Origin: Deltaproteobacteria bacterium
GTDB lineage: Bacteria > Desulfobacterota > Syntrophia > Syntrophales > UBA2210
Direction: 5' to 3'
Assembly: GCA_016933965.1 (NCBI GenBank)
Contig: JAFGTS010000043.1
Coordinates: 25,009-89,008 of the forward strand
DNA length: 64,000 nucleotides
The notes below the pieces were generated by a model, which worked only from the letters and a program-made list of their open reading frames with translations, searched no databases and was not told where the DNA came from. The position numbers were made by a program, and so were the translations under genes. The stretch's first letter is position 1. Each line of letters begins with the position of its first letter. Below are positions 52,146 through 61,802 of the stretch, in pieces.

Positions 52146-54509
52146 ATGCAGATCGGATGGGAACGAACCTTTGAAGCTCTGCCGGACCTGGTCGCGCTGA
52201 TCGATGGGAGCCATCGCATTCTCAGGGTTAACAGTGCCCTGGCCGAGCGCCTGGGCACATCTCCCGATGAATGTATCGGACAGAATTGTTATCGCCTGCT
52301 TCACGGGATGGATGAGATCCCCGCCTTCTGTCCCCATCTCCGCCTCCTTGCGGACGGGGCCGTTCACAGCACCCAGGTTCACGAGGAACGCCTGGGGGGA
52401 GACTTCATCATCACCGCATCACCGTTCTTCGATGAAAGAGGAGCGCTCGCCGGTTGCGTGCACGTGGCCCGGGACATCACGGAACAGAAGAACATCGAGG
52501 ACTCGATGCGGCGTCGTGAGGAACAGCTTCGCAATATCGTCGAACACAGTACGAACGTGTTTTTCTCGCATACCCCCGATCATGTTCTGACCTACATGAG
52601 CCCGAGGGTCAGAGATGTTCTCGGGTACGAGCCGGAAGAGGCCATGATTCGGTGGACGGAACTGTCTTCCGACAATCCTTTGAACCGGGAAGGGTTCGAG
52701 TTGACCCAGCGGGCGATCGACACTGGTGAGCGGCAGACCCCCTACCGGCTTGAGCTTATCAGGAAAGACGGCCGGAAGGTCTGGGTGGAGGTGAATGAAA
52801 GCCCCATTGTCCGTGATGGAAAAACTGTTGAAGTCGTCGGTTCTCTGACGGACATCACCGGGCGGCAACACGCCCAGAACGCCCTGCGGGAAAGCGAGGA
52901 AAGGTTCAGGACGATCTTCGATTCCGTGAACGATGCGATCACCATCCATGACCTGGCGACGGGTGCCGTTCTCTATTTTAATAAACGGGTCCTTGAATTG
53001 ACGGGGTATGGACATGAGGAAGCACATCACCTGAACGTGGCGGCACTGAGTTCGGGGATTCATCCCTATACCCCTGAAGAGGCCATCAAATGGCTCAAGA
53101 AGGCAGCCGACGGAAAGCCTCACCTGGTCGAGTGGCAGGTGAGGGACAAGGGAGGCCGTCCCTTCTGGGTCGAGGTGAACATGCGGCGTGCCCTGATACA
53201 GGGTCAGGATTGCCTCATTATCGCCGCCCGTGACATAACGGACCGCAAGGGGATCGAGGACGCCCTGAAAGACAATGAACGGCGCCTTCGCCTGATCACC
53301 AACAACATGCTCGATCTGATCACCGTCGTCGATGTGAACGGCGACATTGAGTTCATGAGTCCCTCGCACCGGCAGGTGCTGGGATATGGACCGGAGGAAC
53401 TGATCAAAGAATGGGGCGTGGACCTGATCCATCCCGACGACCGCGACATGCTCACCCAGTCGATACGTGATACCATCGCCCGGGGAAAACCCGGTGTGGC
53501 CCAGTTCCGGGTCAGGCATGCCGATGGTCATCATGTGTGGCTCGAGACAGTGGGAAACCTGATCCTTGACGAAGATGGAAACCAGGTCGGCCTTATCTTC
53601 AGCAGTCGCGACATCACCGAGTGGAAACGCGGGGAGCAGGCGCTCAGAAACGGCGAGGAAAAGTACCGTGAGATCCTCGATAACATTGATGACGGATACT
53701 ATGAAGTGGACCTGGCCGGGAATTTCACCTTCTTCAACGATGTTCTTCCTCGGTTTATGGGACACTCACGGGATGAATTGATGGGAAGCACCTTCAGGAT
53801 GGCGATGGATGAGGAAAATGCGGCGAAGGTGTTCCAGATATTTCACGAGGTATATCGGACAGGGGTGCCGCGAAGGCTTGCCCAGTGGGAGAGCACCAAG
53901 AAGGATGGTTCAAAGGTGTATGTGGAATCCTCCGTATTTCTCGTGCGGGACGCCGAGGGCCGCCCCGCGGGGTTCCGCGGCGTTGTCAGGGATATCACGG
54001 AACGGAAACAGTTCCAGGACAGGCTCCATGCCATGGCCATCACCGACCAGTTGACGGAGCTCCACAACCGTCGAGGGTTCATATCCCTCGCGGGGCAGCA
54101 GCTGAAGGCGGCGGTCAGGATGAAGCAGAAGCTCCTGCTCGCCTTCATCGATCTTGACGGCATGAAGCGAATCAATGATGTCTGGGGTCATGAAGAGGGT
54201 GACCGGGCGCTGGTGAACGCGGCGAAGGTCCTTCGGCAGACATTCCGCGGTTCCGACATCATCGCCCGTATCGGAGGCGACGAATTCGCCGTCCTCGCCC
54301 TCGATGTGACCGAACAGATGCCGGAGATCTTCATGGGGCGCCTCCAGGCACGGCTTGACGACCACAACAGCGGCGAGGACAGGGGATACCTTCTTTCCCT
54401 GAGCGTGGGCAATACCTTTTTTGATCCGGAAAATCCCCGCACTCTCGATGAACTCATGTCCGATGCGGACAGGTTGATGTACGAGGAAAAACGCAGAAAA
54501 TCCGGCTGA
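52146..54509 (+). CDS. Diguanylate cyclase with five PAS domains
   Basis: 787 aa, no transmembrane segment. Five PAS units in a row (roughly residues 8-115, 125-245, 250-370, 380-500, 505-620), most ending in the PAC signature (VARDITEQK, LTDITGRQ, AARDITDRK, SSRDITEWK, VVRDITERK), then a GGDEF domain. The active-site motif is intact (RIGGDEFAV), and RGSD five residues upstream of GGDEF is the inhibitory I-site. It should make cyclic di-GMP in response to cytoplasmic signals. AAGGGGGG precedes the ATG. Confidence 0.93.
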   Translation: MQIGWERTFEALPDLVALIDGSHRILRVNSALAERLGTSPDECIGQNCYRLLHGMDEIPAFCPHLRLLADGAVHSTQVHEERLGGDFIITASPFFDERGALAGCVHVARDITEQKNIEDSMRRREEQLRNIVEHSTNVFFSHTPDHVLTYMSPRVRDVLGYEPEEAMIRWTELSSDNPLNREGFELTQRAIDTGERQTPYRLELIRKDGRKVWVEVNESPIVRDGKTVEVVGSLTDITGRQHAQNALRESEERFRTIFDSVNDAITIHDLATGAVLYFNKRVLELTGYGHEEAHHLNVAALSSGIHPYTPEEAIKWLKKAADGKPHLVEWQVRDKGGRPFWVEVNMRRALIQGQDCLIIAARDITDRKGIEDALKDNERRLRLITNNMLDLITVVDVNGDIEFMSPSHRQVLGYGPEELIKEWGVDLIHPDDRDMLTQSIRDTIARGKPGVAQFRVRHADGHHVWLETVGNLILDEDGNQVGLIFSSRDITEWKRGEQALRNGEEKYREILDNIDDGYYEVDLAGNFTFFNDVLPRFMGHSRDELMGSTFRMAMDEENAAKVFQIFHEVYRTGVPRRLAQWESTKKDGSKVYVESSVFLVRDAEGRPAGFRGVVRDITERKQFQDRLHAMAITDQLTELHNRRGFISLAGQQLKAAVRMKQKLLLAFIDLDGMKRINDVWGHEEGDRALVNAAKVLRQTFRGSDIIARIGGDEFAVLALDVTEQMPEIFMGRLQARLDDHNSGEDRGYLLSLSVGNTFFDPENPRTLDELMSDADRLMYEEKRRKSG

Positions 54510-54528
54510 ACTTCCGTGTCGATCCCCT

Positions 54529-55473
54529 TCATGAACCGTTTTTCTGAAATTTCACCCCCTGCCAGGTGTCCCGCCGTTCCAGTTCCTTTTCGATGGCGTT
54601 GAGAACGTCCAGCTTGTTGCGTCCCCAGTCCGGGGCCAGATAGATGTCGCGGTACCCGTCGGCGGTAAGGCGCTGAACGACCATCCGGGGCGGCAGGAGC
54701 TCAAGCATGTCACACACGGTTTCAACGTATTCGTCTTTGGTCATCATCTCTATTTTCCCCTGCCGGTAGAGCTCTCCCGCGCGGGTGCCGTCAAGGGCGA
54801 GAAATGAGTGGATCTTGATCCCGTCTACGGGCAGCGAAGCCACGAACCGGGCCGTTTCGAGGATATCCTCGCGGGATTCCCCGGGTAGCCCGACTATGAC
54901 ATGGCAACAGATCAGGATGTTCCGTCCCGCCGTGCGTGTGACGGCATCCGTGAAGGTCTGCACATCATGGCCGCGGTTTATGGATCGCAATGTTCTGTCG
55001 TGGGCCGACTGAAGTCCGTATTCGAGCCAGACGTGATACTTCCCTGCGTAGCCTTCGAACAGCTCCAGCACTTCTTCGGGCACGCAATCGGGCCGCGTTC
55101 CGACGGCGAGACCCACGATGTCCTCCTGGGCAAGGGCTTCGTCGTAAAGGGCCTTCAGTTTTTCCCGGGGACCGTAGGTGTTGGTGAAGGTCTGAAAATA
55201 GGCGATGAATTTGTTTGCTCCCCGCATCCGTTGGAAGAGCTCCCTGGTGCTTCGTATCTGTTCGGTCACCGAGGGAAGGGGCCCCTCCCGTCGGAGTCGG
55301 GAGCCGCGGCCGTCGCAGTAGAAACAGCCGCCCACGGCCAGGGTCCCGTCGCGGTTGGGGCAGGTGAATCCCGCATCTATCTGGAGTTTGTGCACGCGAC
55401 ACCCGAAGGTGTTCATCAGATAGCTTTTGAAATCATAGTAACGCTTGCTGTTGTTCCAGAATTCAGGCTTCAG
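54529..55473 (-). CDS. YhcC-type radical SAM protein (TIGR01212 family)
   Basis: 314 aa. Radical SAM cluster CPNRDGTLAVGGCFYC near the N-terminus; GLAVGTRPDC, EYGLQSAHDRTL and VIVGLPGESREDI follow. Function of the family is unsettled (tRNA or thiol modification has been suggested). The first ATG is at 55416, but the reading frame upstream encodes KPEFWNNSKRYYDFKSYL, which matches the usual start of the family (W..RYY.....YL), so translation probably starts at a CTG at 55473, which has GAGG 7 nt upstream; an in-frame TGA follows 5' of it. No ATG, GTG or TTG is available in that stretch. Confidence 0.88.
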   Translation of the reverse strand: MKPEFWNNSKRYYDFKSYLMNTFGCRVHKLQIDAGFTCPNRDGTLAVGGCFYCDGRGSRLRREGPLPSVTEQIRSTRELFQRMRGANKFIAYFQTFTNTYGPREKLKALYDEALAQEDIVGLAVGTRPDCVPEEVLELFEGYAGKYHVWLEYGLQSAHDRTLRSINRGHDVQTFTDAVTRTAGRNILICCHVIVGLPGESREDILETARFVASLPVDGIKIHSFLALDGTRAGELYRQGKIEMMTKDEYVETVCDMLELLPPRMVVQRLTADGYRDIYLAPDWGRNKLDVLNAIEKELERRDTWQGVKFQKNGS

Positions 55474-55550
55474 CGGGACACCTCATTTTTTTATTGTCAT
55501 TTCAGAAGCAATGTTAGTAAACTTCCTAATTTAGTTCAAGTCGGTTATGT

Positions 55551-55606
55551 GGCAGAGTGGCAAAGGGGCAGAACGACAAAGTGGCAAAGTGGCAGAGGGA
55601 CAAAAG
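55551..55606. repeat. 8-bp microsatellite (GGCAAAGT), seven units
   Basis: Seven in-register octamers: GGCAGAGT, GGCAAAGG, GGCAGAAC, GACAAAGT, GGCAAAGT, GGCAGAGG, GACAAAAG. Reverse complement of the octamer tract at 3261-3300. It lies in the 277-bp gap between the radical SAM gene and mnmG. Confidence 0.75.
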
Positions 55607-55750
55607 GGAGGAGAAAAACTCTTGAACCTCGTGGAACCGTTTCAATGGCCGCTTCAAAAGGGATCTTTTCAGGCAACGGACAATAAATGAACGACGGCGG
55701 CGGGATGGAAATACAGAGGTTTTTTATACCCCGCGCCGGGTGAATGATAT

Positions 55751-57625
55751 ATGAGCTTTCCCGCAGTATTTGATGTCATCGTGGTCGGGGCCGGGCACGC
55801 CGGCTGTGAGGCCGCCCTTGCCGCGGCGAGGATGGGCTGTACCACGCTGCTCTTCAACATCAATCTTGACTCGATAGCGCTCATGTCCTGCAATCCCGCC
55901 ATCGGTGGTCTCGCCAAGGCCCAGCTGGTCAAGGAGATCGACGCATTGGGCGGTGAAATGGCACGGATCGCGGACCGGACGGCCTGTCACTTCAGGCTGC
56001 TGAACAGCTCGAAGGGCCCGGCGGTACAGTCCTCCCGGGTCCAGTGTGACAAACAGCTTTACCGCCTCGCCATGAAAGAGGTCGTGGAGAAGCAGCAGAA
56101 CCTCTATGTCAGGCAGGCCCTGGTGGATGAACTGGTCGTGGAGGGAGGTGAGGTGCGGGGCGTCCTCGATAATACCGGGTTCTTCTATGGCGGAGCGACC
56201 GTCGTCGTAACGGCGGGCACCTTCCTGAACGGCCTCGTTCATGTGGGGACCTCGCGACAGCCGGCGGGGCGTGCCGGCGAGATCGCCTCGATCAGCCTGG
56301 CGGAGAACCTGAAGAAGCTTGGTTTTGAAATGGGGCGCATGAAAACCGGGACACCGCCGCGCCTGAAGGCCTCATCCATCGATTTTTCCGTTCTCGAGCG
56401 GCAGGACAGCGATCCTGATCCCCAGCCCTTTTCCTATTTCACGAACACGCTGCGGGAGGAACGGCTGCCCTCATTTTTCGGTGCCACCACCGCGGACACC
56501 CACCGGATCATCAGGGACAATATCATGCTTTCCCCTCTGTATTCCGGTGTCATCAAGGGTGTCAGCGCCCGCTACTGTCCTTCCCTTGAGGACAAGGTGA
56601 TGCGCTTTTCCGACAAGCAGAGTCATCCGGTGGTGCTCGAGTTTGAAGGTCTGGAGACGGAAGAAGTATATTCCAAGGGACTGGGTAACAGCCTTCCGCT
56701 GGAACTCCAGGAAAAGCTGGTCCATTCCGTTCGCGGGCTGGAAGAGGCTGAGATCATGCGGAGCGCCTATGCCATCGAATACGATTATGTGCAGCCCACG
56801 CAGCTCAAACAGACCCTTGAGACCAAGCTTGTCAGGGGGCTCTACCTGGCGGGACAGACCAACGGGACCTCGGGATATGAAGAGGCCGCCGCCCAGGGCA
56901 TGTGGGCCGGTATCAACGCGGCCCTGGCCGTTCAGAAGCGGCCGCCATTCATTCTCGACCGTTCCGAGGCCTACATGGGGGTCCTTGTGGATGACCTGAT
57001 CACCCGGGGTGTCGATGAACCGTACCGGATGTTCACCTCCCGGGCTGAATACCGCCTCATACTCAGAGAGGATAATGCCGTCTTCCGGCTCATGGGAAAG
57101 GGCCATGAACTGGGATTGATCTCCGACGATGCCTGCAGGGAGATAGAAGAGAAGACCCGGCTCATCGAAGCGGGTATCGCCTCCCTCTCATCGAGAAAAC
57201 TCTATCCCCTGGCTGAAACAAATACCCGCCTTGAGGCGATCGGGACGACGCCGATCAGGAATCCCATCACCCTTTATCAACTCCTCCGGCGGCCCGGCCT
57301 CTCATACGATGATCTGAGCGGTTTTGAAGGATGGAAGGAACTTTCGGACCCGGTGGTGAAGAAGCAGATCGAGATAACGGCGAAGTACGAGGGGTACATC
57401 AAGCGACAGCAGGAAGCCGTTGAAAAGTTCAGGTCCCTCGAGGAAAAGAAGCTGCCGACCGGCATTGATTACGCTGCCGTTCCCAGCCTGTCAAGCGAGC
57501 TGAAGAGGAAGCTGTCGGCGGTGACCCCCGCATCGGTCGGTCAGGCCCAGAGGATTCCCGGCATGACCCAGGCGGCGCTGGCGGCCGTTCTGATACACGC
57601 AAAGAAGATGGAACAGGAGAGATAG
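55751..57625 (+). CDS. mnmG: tRNA uridine-5-carboxymethylaminomethyl modification enzyme
   Basis: 624 aa, FAD-binding GidA. With MnmE it installs cmnm5U at tRNA wobble position 34. FAD motif GAGHAGCEAA (about 12-21), NPAIGGLAK, GRMKTGTPPRL, QTNGTSGYEEAAAQGMWAGINAA, and the C-terminal PASVGQAQRIPGMTQAALAAVL helical domain are intact. Full family length. Confidence 0.97.
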   Translation: MSFPAVFDVIVVGAGHAGCEAALAAARMGCTTLLFNINLDSIALMSCNPAIGGLAKAQLVKEIDALGGEMARIADRTACHFRLLNSSKGPAVQSSRVQCDKQLYRLAMKEVVEKQQNLYVRQALVDELVVEGGEVRGVLDNTGFFYGGATVVVTAGTFLNGLVHVGTSRQPAGRAGEIASISLAENLKKLGFEMGRMKTGTPPRLKASSIDFSVLERQDSDPDPQPFSYFTNTLREERLPSFFGATTADTHRIIRDNIMLSPLYSGVIKGVSARYCPSLEDKVMRFSDKQSHPVVLEFEGLETEEVYSKGLGNSLPLELQEKLVHSVRGLEEAEIMRSAYAIEYDYVQPTQLKQTLETKLVRGLYLAGQTNGTSGYEEAAAQGMWAGINAALAVQKRPPFILDRSEAYMGVLVDDLITRGVDEPYRMFTSRAEYRLILREDNAVFRLMGKGHELGLISDDACREIEEKTRLIEAGIASLSSRKLYPLAETNTRLEAIGTTPIRNPITLYQLLRRPGLSYDDLSGFEGWKELSDPVVKKQIEITAKYEGYIKRQQEAVEKFRSLEEKKLPTGIDYAAVPSLSSELKRKLSAVTPASVGQAQRIPGMTQAALAAVLIHAKKMEQER

Positions 57626-57626
57626 T

Positions 57627-58880
57627 ATGGCGAACGACGAGCACTTGTCCGGCACGGTTGTTCAACTTATGGAAAAGGGGGTCAGGATCCCGAACCCCCT
57701 CGGCGTGGAGATCGGGGACGATATAGACCCCGCCCGGATTTCCGGACGCGGGGTCGTTCTGCACAATGGGACCGGCCTGAGAGGGGAAAAGACCCTCATC
57801 GGTCCCGGGTCCGTGCTGGGCGCGGAAGCGCCGGTCACCGTGGTGAACTGCCGGCTCGGCCCGGGTGTGGAACTAAAGGGAGGATATTTCAAGGGATCCG
57901 TCTTCCTTGAAAAGGCGAACATGGGATGCGGCGCCCAGGTGCGTGAAGGGTCGATCCTCGAGGAAGAGGCAAACGGCGCTCATACGGTGGGACTGAAACA
58001 GACCATCCTGTTTCCTTTCGTGACCCTGGGAAGCCTGGTCAATTTCTGTGATTGCTTGATGGCCGGGGGGACGAGCCGCACGGATCACAGCGAGGTCGGC
58101 AGTTCCTATATCCATTTCAATTACACACCGAACCAGGATAAGGCCACGGCATCATTGATCGGCGACGTTCCCCACGGGGTAATGCTCAATCAGCCGCCGA
58201 TCTTCCTGGGCGGACAGGGAGGGCTTGTCGGTCCGGCGAGGATCGGGTTCGGTACGGTCATCTCGGCGGGTACGGTGTACCGATCCGATTGCCCCGAGGG
58301 CGGAAAACTGCTGAGCGGCGTCAACACCGAGGCTGAAAAGGCCTTTCATCCGGGTTTTTACGGGGACGTTCAAAGAAGGGTGTCCAATAATGTCTGCTAC
58401 CTGGCGAACCTGCTGGCGCTGAAACAGTGGTACGCCGTTGTCCGCCGGCCCTTTTTCCATTCCATGGAACTGGGGGATGAGCTGTTCAAAGGGGCGCTGG
58501 AGACACTTGATGCGGCAATATCGGAACGGATCAAGCGATTCGAGGCCCTTGCGGAGAAGATGGAACGATCCATCGCGATCGCGGAAAAGATAGGGACCGG
58601 CCGGAAGATGAACAATCTTGTGACACAGAAACGTGAACTGCTGGAAGGCTGGCCGCGGATCAAGCAGTGTTTCATCGATGCCGGCGATGATGCGGGATCC
58701 GAGGTGCCTGAGTCGTTCCGCGCTCTGATCGACGGGGAAGCTGAGAAAAAGGGCGATTATATAACCGTCATCCGTTCTCTCGATGATCCTTCCTCATCGG
58801 CGGGTACGGTATGGCTGCAATCCATCGTGGACGGCATTAGTGCGAAGGCCCTTGGCGTTATTCCTTCATTTTCATCGTGA
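57627..58880 (+). CDS. Left-handed beta-helix protein, UDP-GlcNAc pyrophosphorylase-related
   Basis: 417 aa. Hexapeptide-repeat beta helix about residues 35-230 (LIGPGSVLGAEAPVTVVNCRLGPGVELKGGYFKGSVFLEKANMGCG), as in the C-terminal half of GlmU, then a helical C-terminal region of about 190 aa. No nucleotidyltransferase domain (no GxG-T-R-M motif), so annotation as a pyrophosphorylase would be misleading. The motif NQPPIFLGGQGGLVGPARIGFGTVISAGTVYR suggests a sugar-nucleotide or acyl-CoA site. ATG follows the mnmG stop by 1 nt, with AGGAGA inside mnmG, so the pair is co-transcribed. Confidence 0.75.
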   Translation: MANDEHLSGTVVQLMEKGVRIPNPLGVEIGDDIDPARISGRGVVLHNGTGLRGEKTLIGPGSVLGAEAPVTVVNCRLGPGVELKGGYFKGSVFLEKANMGCGAQVREGSILEEEANGAHTVGLKQTILFPFVTLGSLVNFCDCLMAGGTSRTDHSEVGSSYIHFNYTPNQDKATASLIGDVPHGVMLNQPPIFLGGQGGLVGPARIGFGTVISAGTVYRSDCPEGGKLLSGVNTEAEKAFHPGFYGDVQRRVSNNVCYLANLLALKQWYAVVRRPFFHSMELGDELFKGALETLDAAISERIKRFEALAEKMERSIAIAEKIGTGRKMNNLVTQKRELLEGWPRIKQCFIDAGDDAGSEVPESFRALIDGEAEKKGDYITVIRSLDDPSSSAGTVWLQSIVDGISAKALGVIPSFSS

Positions 58881-58973
58881 TCGGCAGGGTTCTCCGGAAA
58901 ACGGAGCCGGGGAGAGGATCCGTGCTTCCCGGGCGAGTCCCGTGTTCCTCTCGGGACAGGAAGGATAGAGGCA

Positions 58974-59228
58974 ATGAACACGCATTTTCTGATCATGATC
59001 CTCATCGTCGGCGTCTTACTGGCGATCTTGTGGGTCTCGGCCGGGCGGATCTATCGTTCACACGCCGCGACGAAGAACTCGCACCCCTTTCTTTTCAAGT
59101 TGTTCGGTTTCAATGAGAGATATATCGACGACCGTGAACGATGGATCCGAACGTTCCGTTCCCAGCTTGTTCTGATCCTCTGTCTGTATGTGGTGGTGCT
59201 CCTGGCCCTGACGATCATCAGGGGGTGA
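58974..59228 (+). CDS. Small membrane protein of unknown function
   Basis: 84 aa. Two hydrophobic segments (about 4-22 and 64-82) enclose a basic, aromatic middle (FNERYIDDRERWIRTFRSQ). No family recognised. AGGA about 9 nt before the ATG. Same direction as the adjacent genes. Confidence 0.65.
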   Translation: MNTHFLIMILIVGVLLAILWVSAGRIYRSHAATKNSHPFLFKLFGFNERYIDDRERWIRTFRSQLVLILCLYVVVLLALTIIRG

Positions 59229-59312
59229 CGGCAGGTTGCGGCGAACGGCGGCCCGCACGATATCCCGTTTCGGTGCGGTATATCCAGTGTACCTCTGTGA
59301 AAAGGAAACAAA

Positions 59313-59516
59313 ATGGAATGCAAGAAGGAAGAGAATCTCGTCGTCTGTAACTGTACCTACGAACCCTGCTCGCGAAAAGGCGTATGCTGTGACTGTATCA
59401 GGTATCACCTGAAGAAGCGGCAATTGCCGGCCTGCTGTTTTACCGCCGGACCGGAACGGACCTATGACCGGTCGTTCGAGTATTTTGCGCGGCTGGTCAT
59501 GGAGAAAAAGCTGTAG
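59313..59516 (+). CDS. DUF6485 small Cys-rich protein
   Basis: 67 aa with nine cysteines (CNCTYEPCSRKGVCCDCI, then PACC), probably metal-binding. This short cytosolic family is frequent in anaerobic deltaproteobacteria and clostridia; function unknown. AAAGGAAA precedes the ATG. Confidence 0.8.
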   Translation: MECKKEENLVVCNCTYEPCSRKGVCCDCIRYHLKKRQLPACCFTAGPERTYDRSFEYFARLVMEKKL

Positions 59517-59548
59517 GAAGCATGGGGGTATGAGAAGGAGGGGCAATG

Positions 59549-60325
59549 ATGAACGAAGAAAGGACGCAGGTGCACCATCCCCTGATATTCGTCCACGGTG
59601 CCTGGCATGGAGCGTGGGCGTGGGAACTCTTCTCGGGATATTTCAGGGGAGAGGGATATGAATGCAGGGTATTTGATTTCCGGGGGCATGGCGCCCGGGT
59701 TGGTGAAAGTCTTTCCCCCTTCACGAGTGCGGAGCAGTACGTGGAAGACCTTGAAAAGGTCGCCGCCGAATATGAAGAGCCGATCCTCATCGGCCACAGC
59801 ATGGGCGGCCTGGTGATACAGAAGTACCTGACCCGTCGGCGGGCACGGGCGGCCGTCCTGATCGCGGCGGTTCCCTTCAATGGAGTGCCGCTTTCCACGA
59901 TCATGCACCTGATGGTAAAGGTGCCCCTCAAGATAGTGCAACTTTCGCTGTTTCAGCGGATCGCCATCGACCGCATGGACCTGGTCCGGGATCTCTTCTA
60001 TCAGGCCGGTACGGCCGAGAACATTGTCCGCGACACATACGAAAAGGTCGTTCCCGAAAGCCCCGCCGCCCTCTGGCGCCTCTCTCTGGCCGGCAAATGT
60101 TACCCCGCGACGGCGGATATTCTTCCGGGGACTCCCCTCTGCGTCGTGCACGGCGGCAGGGATTTCTTCGTGACGCCTGCGTGCCAGGAAAAGATGGCCC
60201 GCCGGTACGGTGCCGACAGAAAATTCTATCCCGAAGAGGCCCATAATCTCATGTGTGACGGCCGCTGGCGAACCGTGGCGCAGGATGTGGACGGGTGGAT
60301 CAGGTCCGTGGTGGAAACAGGGTGA
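59549..60325 (+). CDS. Alpha/beta hydrolase
   Basis: 258 aa. FVHGAWHGAWAW oxyanion region, nucleophile elbow GHSMGG (Ser about residue 84), acid in VHGGRDFFV, His in EEAHNLM. Esterase or lipase of unknown substrate. GGAGGGG 5 nt before the ATG at 59549; an ATG at 59546 is the alternative. Confidence 0.87.
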   Translation: MNEERTQVHHPLIFVHGAWHGAWAWELFSGYFRGEGYECRVFDFRGHGARVGESLSPFTSAEQYVEDLEKVAAEYEEPILIGHSMGGLVIQKYLTRRRARAAVLIAAVPFNGVPLSTIMHLMVKVPLKIVQLSLFQRIAIDRMDLVRDLFYQAGTAENIVRDTYEKVVPESPAALWRLSLAGKCYPATADILPGTPLCVVHGGRDFFVTPACQEKMARRYGADRKFYPEEAHNLMCDGRWRTVAQDVDGWIRSVVETG

Positions 60326-60406
60326 GGCGGGACGGAAGTACCGGAAGAGAGCACGCGGGTTCGGGTCGACTGACCCCGGGGATTTCTCTACCAGAAGGAC
60401 GAACAG

Positions 60407-61735
60407 ATGGGTGAACAGCAGGCGGCCGCGCGGCCCGACAGCAGGAAGGAGATCGTCAGCTGGGCCTTTTACGACTGGGCCAACTCGGCTTTTGCCACCA
60501 CGGTCATGGCGGGATTTTTCCCCATCTTCTTCAAAACCTTCTGCTGCAACGGCGGTGATGCCGTCACCAGCACGGCCCGCCTGGGCGTGGCAAATTCCCT
60601 GTCGGGGATCATCGTGGCCCTTTCGGCCCCGCTGCTTGGCGCCATCGCCGACCGGGGCGGCATGAAAAAGAAGTTCCTCGCCTTTTTCATCTTCATGGGC
60701 GCCCTCATGACGTCGGCGCTGTACCTGTTGTCAGCCGGGGAATGGCTTTTTGCCGTGATCGTATACATGGCCGCCGTGATCGGTTTTTCAGGCGGCAACA
60801 TATTCTATGATTCCCTCCTTCCCTTTGTCGCTTCTGAAAGAAAGAGGGACTTTGTCTCCGCCCTGGGCTTTGCCTTCGGTTACCTGGGAGGCGGGATCCT
60901 TTTTGCGCTGAACGTTCTGATGACGCTGTATCCGGAATTCTTCGGGCTTGCCGGAAGGGCCGAGGCGGTGAAGCTGTCCTTCGTGACCGTCGGCCTGTGG
61001 TGGATCATCTTTTCCATACCGGTCCTGGTGGTGGTGAAGGAACCGGGGCGGAACGGGGAAGGGCGGCTCGGCGATGCCGTGCTATCGGGACTGCTGCAGT
61101 TGCGGAACACCTTCAGGGAGATACGCCATCTCAGGGTTATCCTCATTTTCCTTGGGGCATACTGGTTCTACATGGACGGTGTGGATACCATCATCAGGAT
61201 GGCCGTCGATTACGGCCTCTCCATCGGTTTTGATGCCGGGGAACTTGTCATGGCGTTGCTCATCACGCAGTTCGTCGGTTTTCCCTCGGCCATCCTCTTC
61301 GGATACCTGGGCGGGAGGATCGGGACGAAACGGGCCATATTCATCGCCCTTGCCGTGTACCTTTTTGTCACTCTCTGGGGGGCCTGCATCCGTGATACCC
61401 ATGAATTCTACATTCTTGCCGTCGTGGTCGGCCTGGTCCAGGGCGGTGTCCAGGCCCTGAGCCGCTCACTCTATTCGAGGATCATTCCCATTGACAAGTC
61501 GGCCGAGTATTTCGGTTTCTTTAATATGGTGGGCAAGTTTTCGGTCGTTTTCGGCCCCTTGCTGATCGGGGCCGCGGGGCTTATGGCACGGGAAGCTGGA
61601 TTCAGCGCACAGGCGGCCTCGAGGATCGGCATATCGTCTGTTTCCCTCCTCTTTGTGGCTGGCGGCATCCTGTTCTTTTTCGTTGATGAAGAAAGAGGGA
61701 GGTCTGAAGCGCGATACCTGGCGGGCGGACGATGA
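60407..61735 (+). CDS. MFS transporter of the UMF1/Atg22-like family
   Basis: 442 aa with about 12 hydrophobic segments. SWAFYDWANSAFATTVMAGFFP at the N-terminus and ALSRSLYSRIIPIDKSAEYFGFFNMVGKFS in the second half are hallmarks of the UMF1 (Vacuole effluxer Atg22-like) group. Substrate unknown. Ends with a short cytoplasmic tail. Confidence 0.9.
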   Translation: MGEQQAAARPDSRKEIVSWAFYDWANSAFATTVMAGFFPIFFKTFCCNGGDAVTSTARLGVANSLSGIIVALSAPLLGAIADRGGMKKKFLAFFIFMGALMTSALYLLSAGEWLFAVIVYMAAVIGFSGGNIFYDSLLPFVASERKRDFVSALGFAFGYLGGGILFALNVLMTLYPEFFGLAGRAEAVKLSFVTVGLWWIIFSIPVLVVVKEPGRNGEGRLGDAVLSGLLQLRNTFREIRHLRVILIFLGAYWFYMDGVDTIIRMAVDYGLSIGFDAGELVMALLITQFVGFPSAILFGYLGGRIGTKRAIFIALAVYLFVTLWGACIRDTHEFYILAVVVGLVQGGVQALSRSLYSRIIPIDKSAEYFGFFNMVGKFSVVFGPLLIGAAGLMAREAGFSAQAASRIGISSVSLLFVAGGILFFFVDEERGRSEARYLAGGR

Positions 61736-61802
61736 CTTCCCCGTCGTCTTCCGAACCATGCTGTTCTTTTCCTGAGGTGAAAGTGAGAAAGGAGTTGCCG
61801 TG

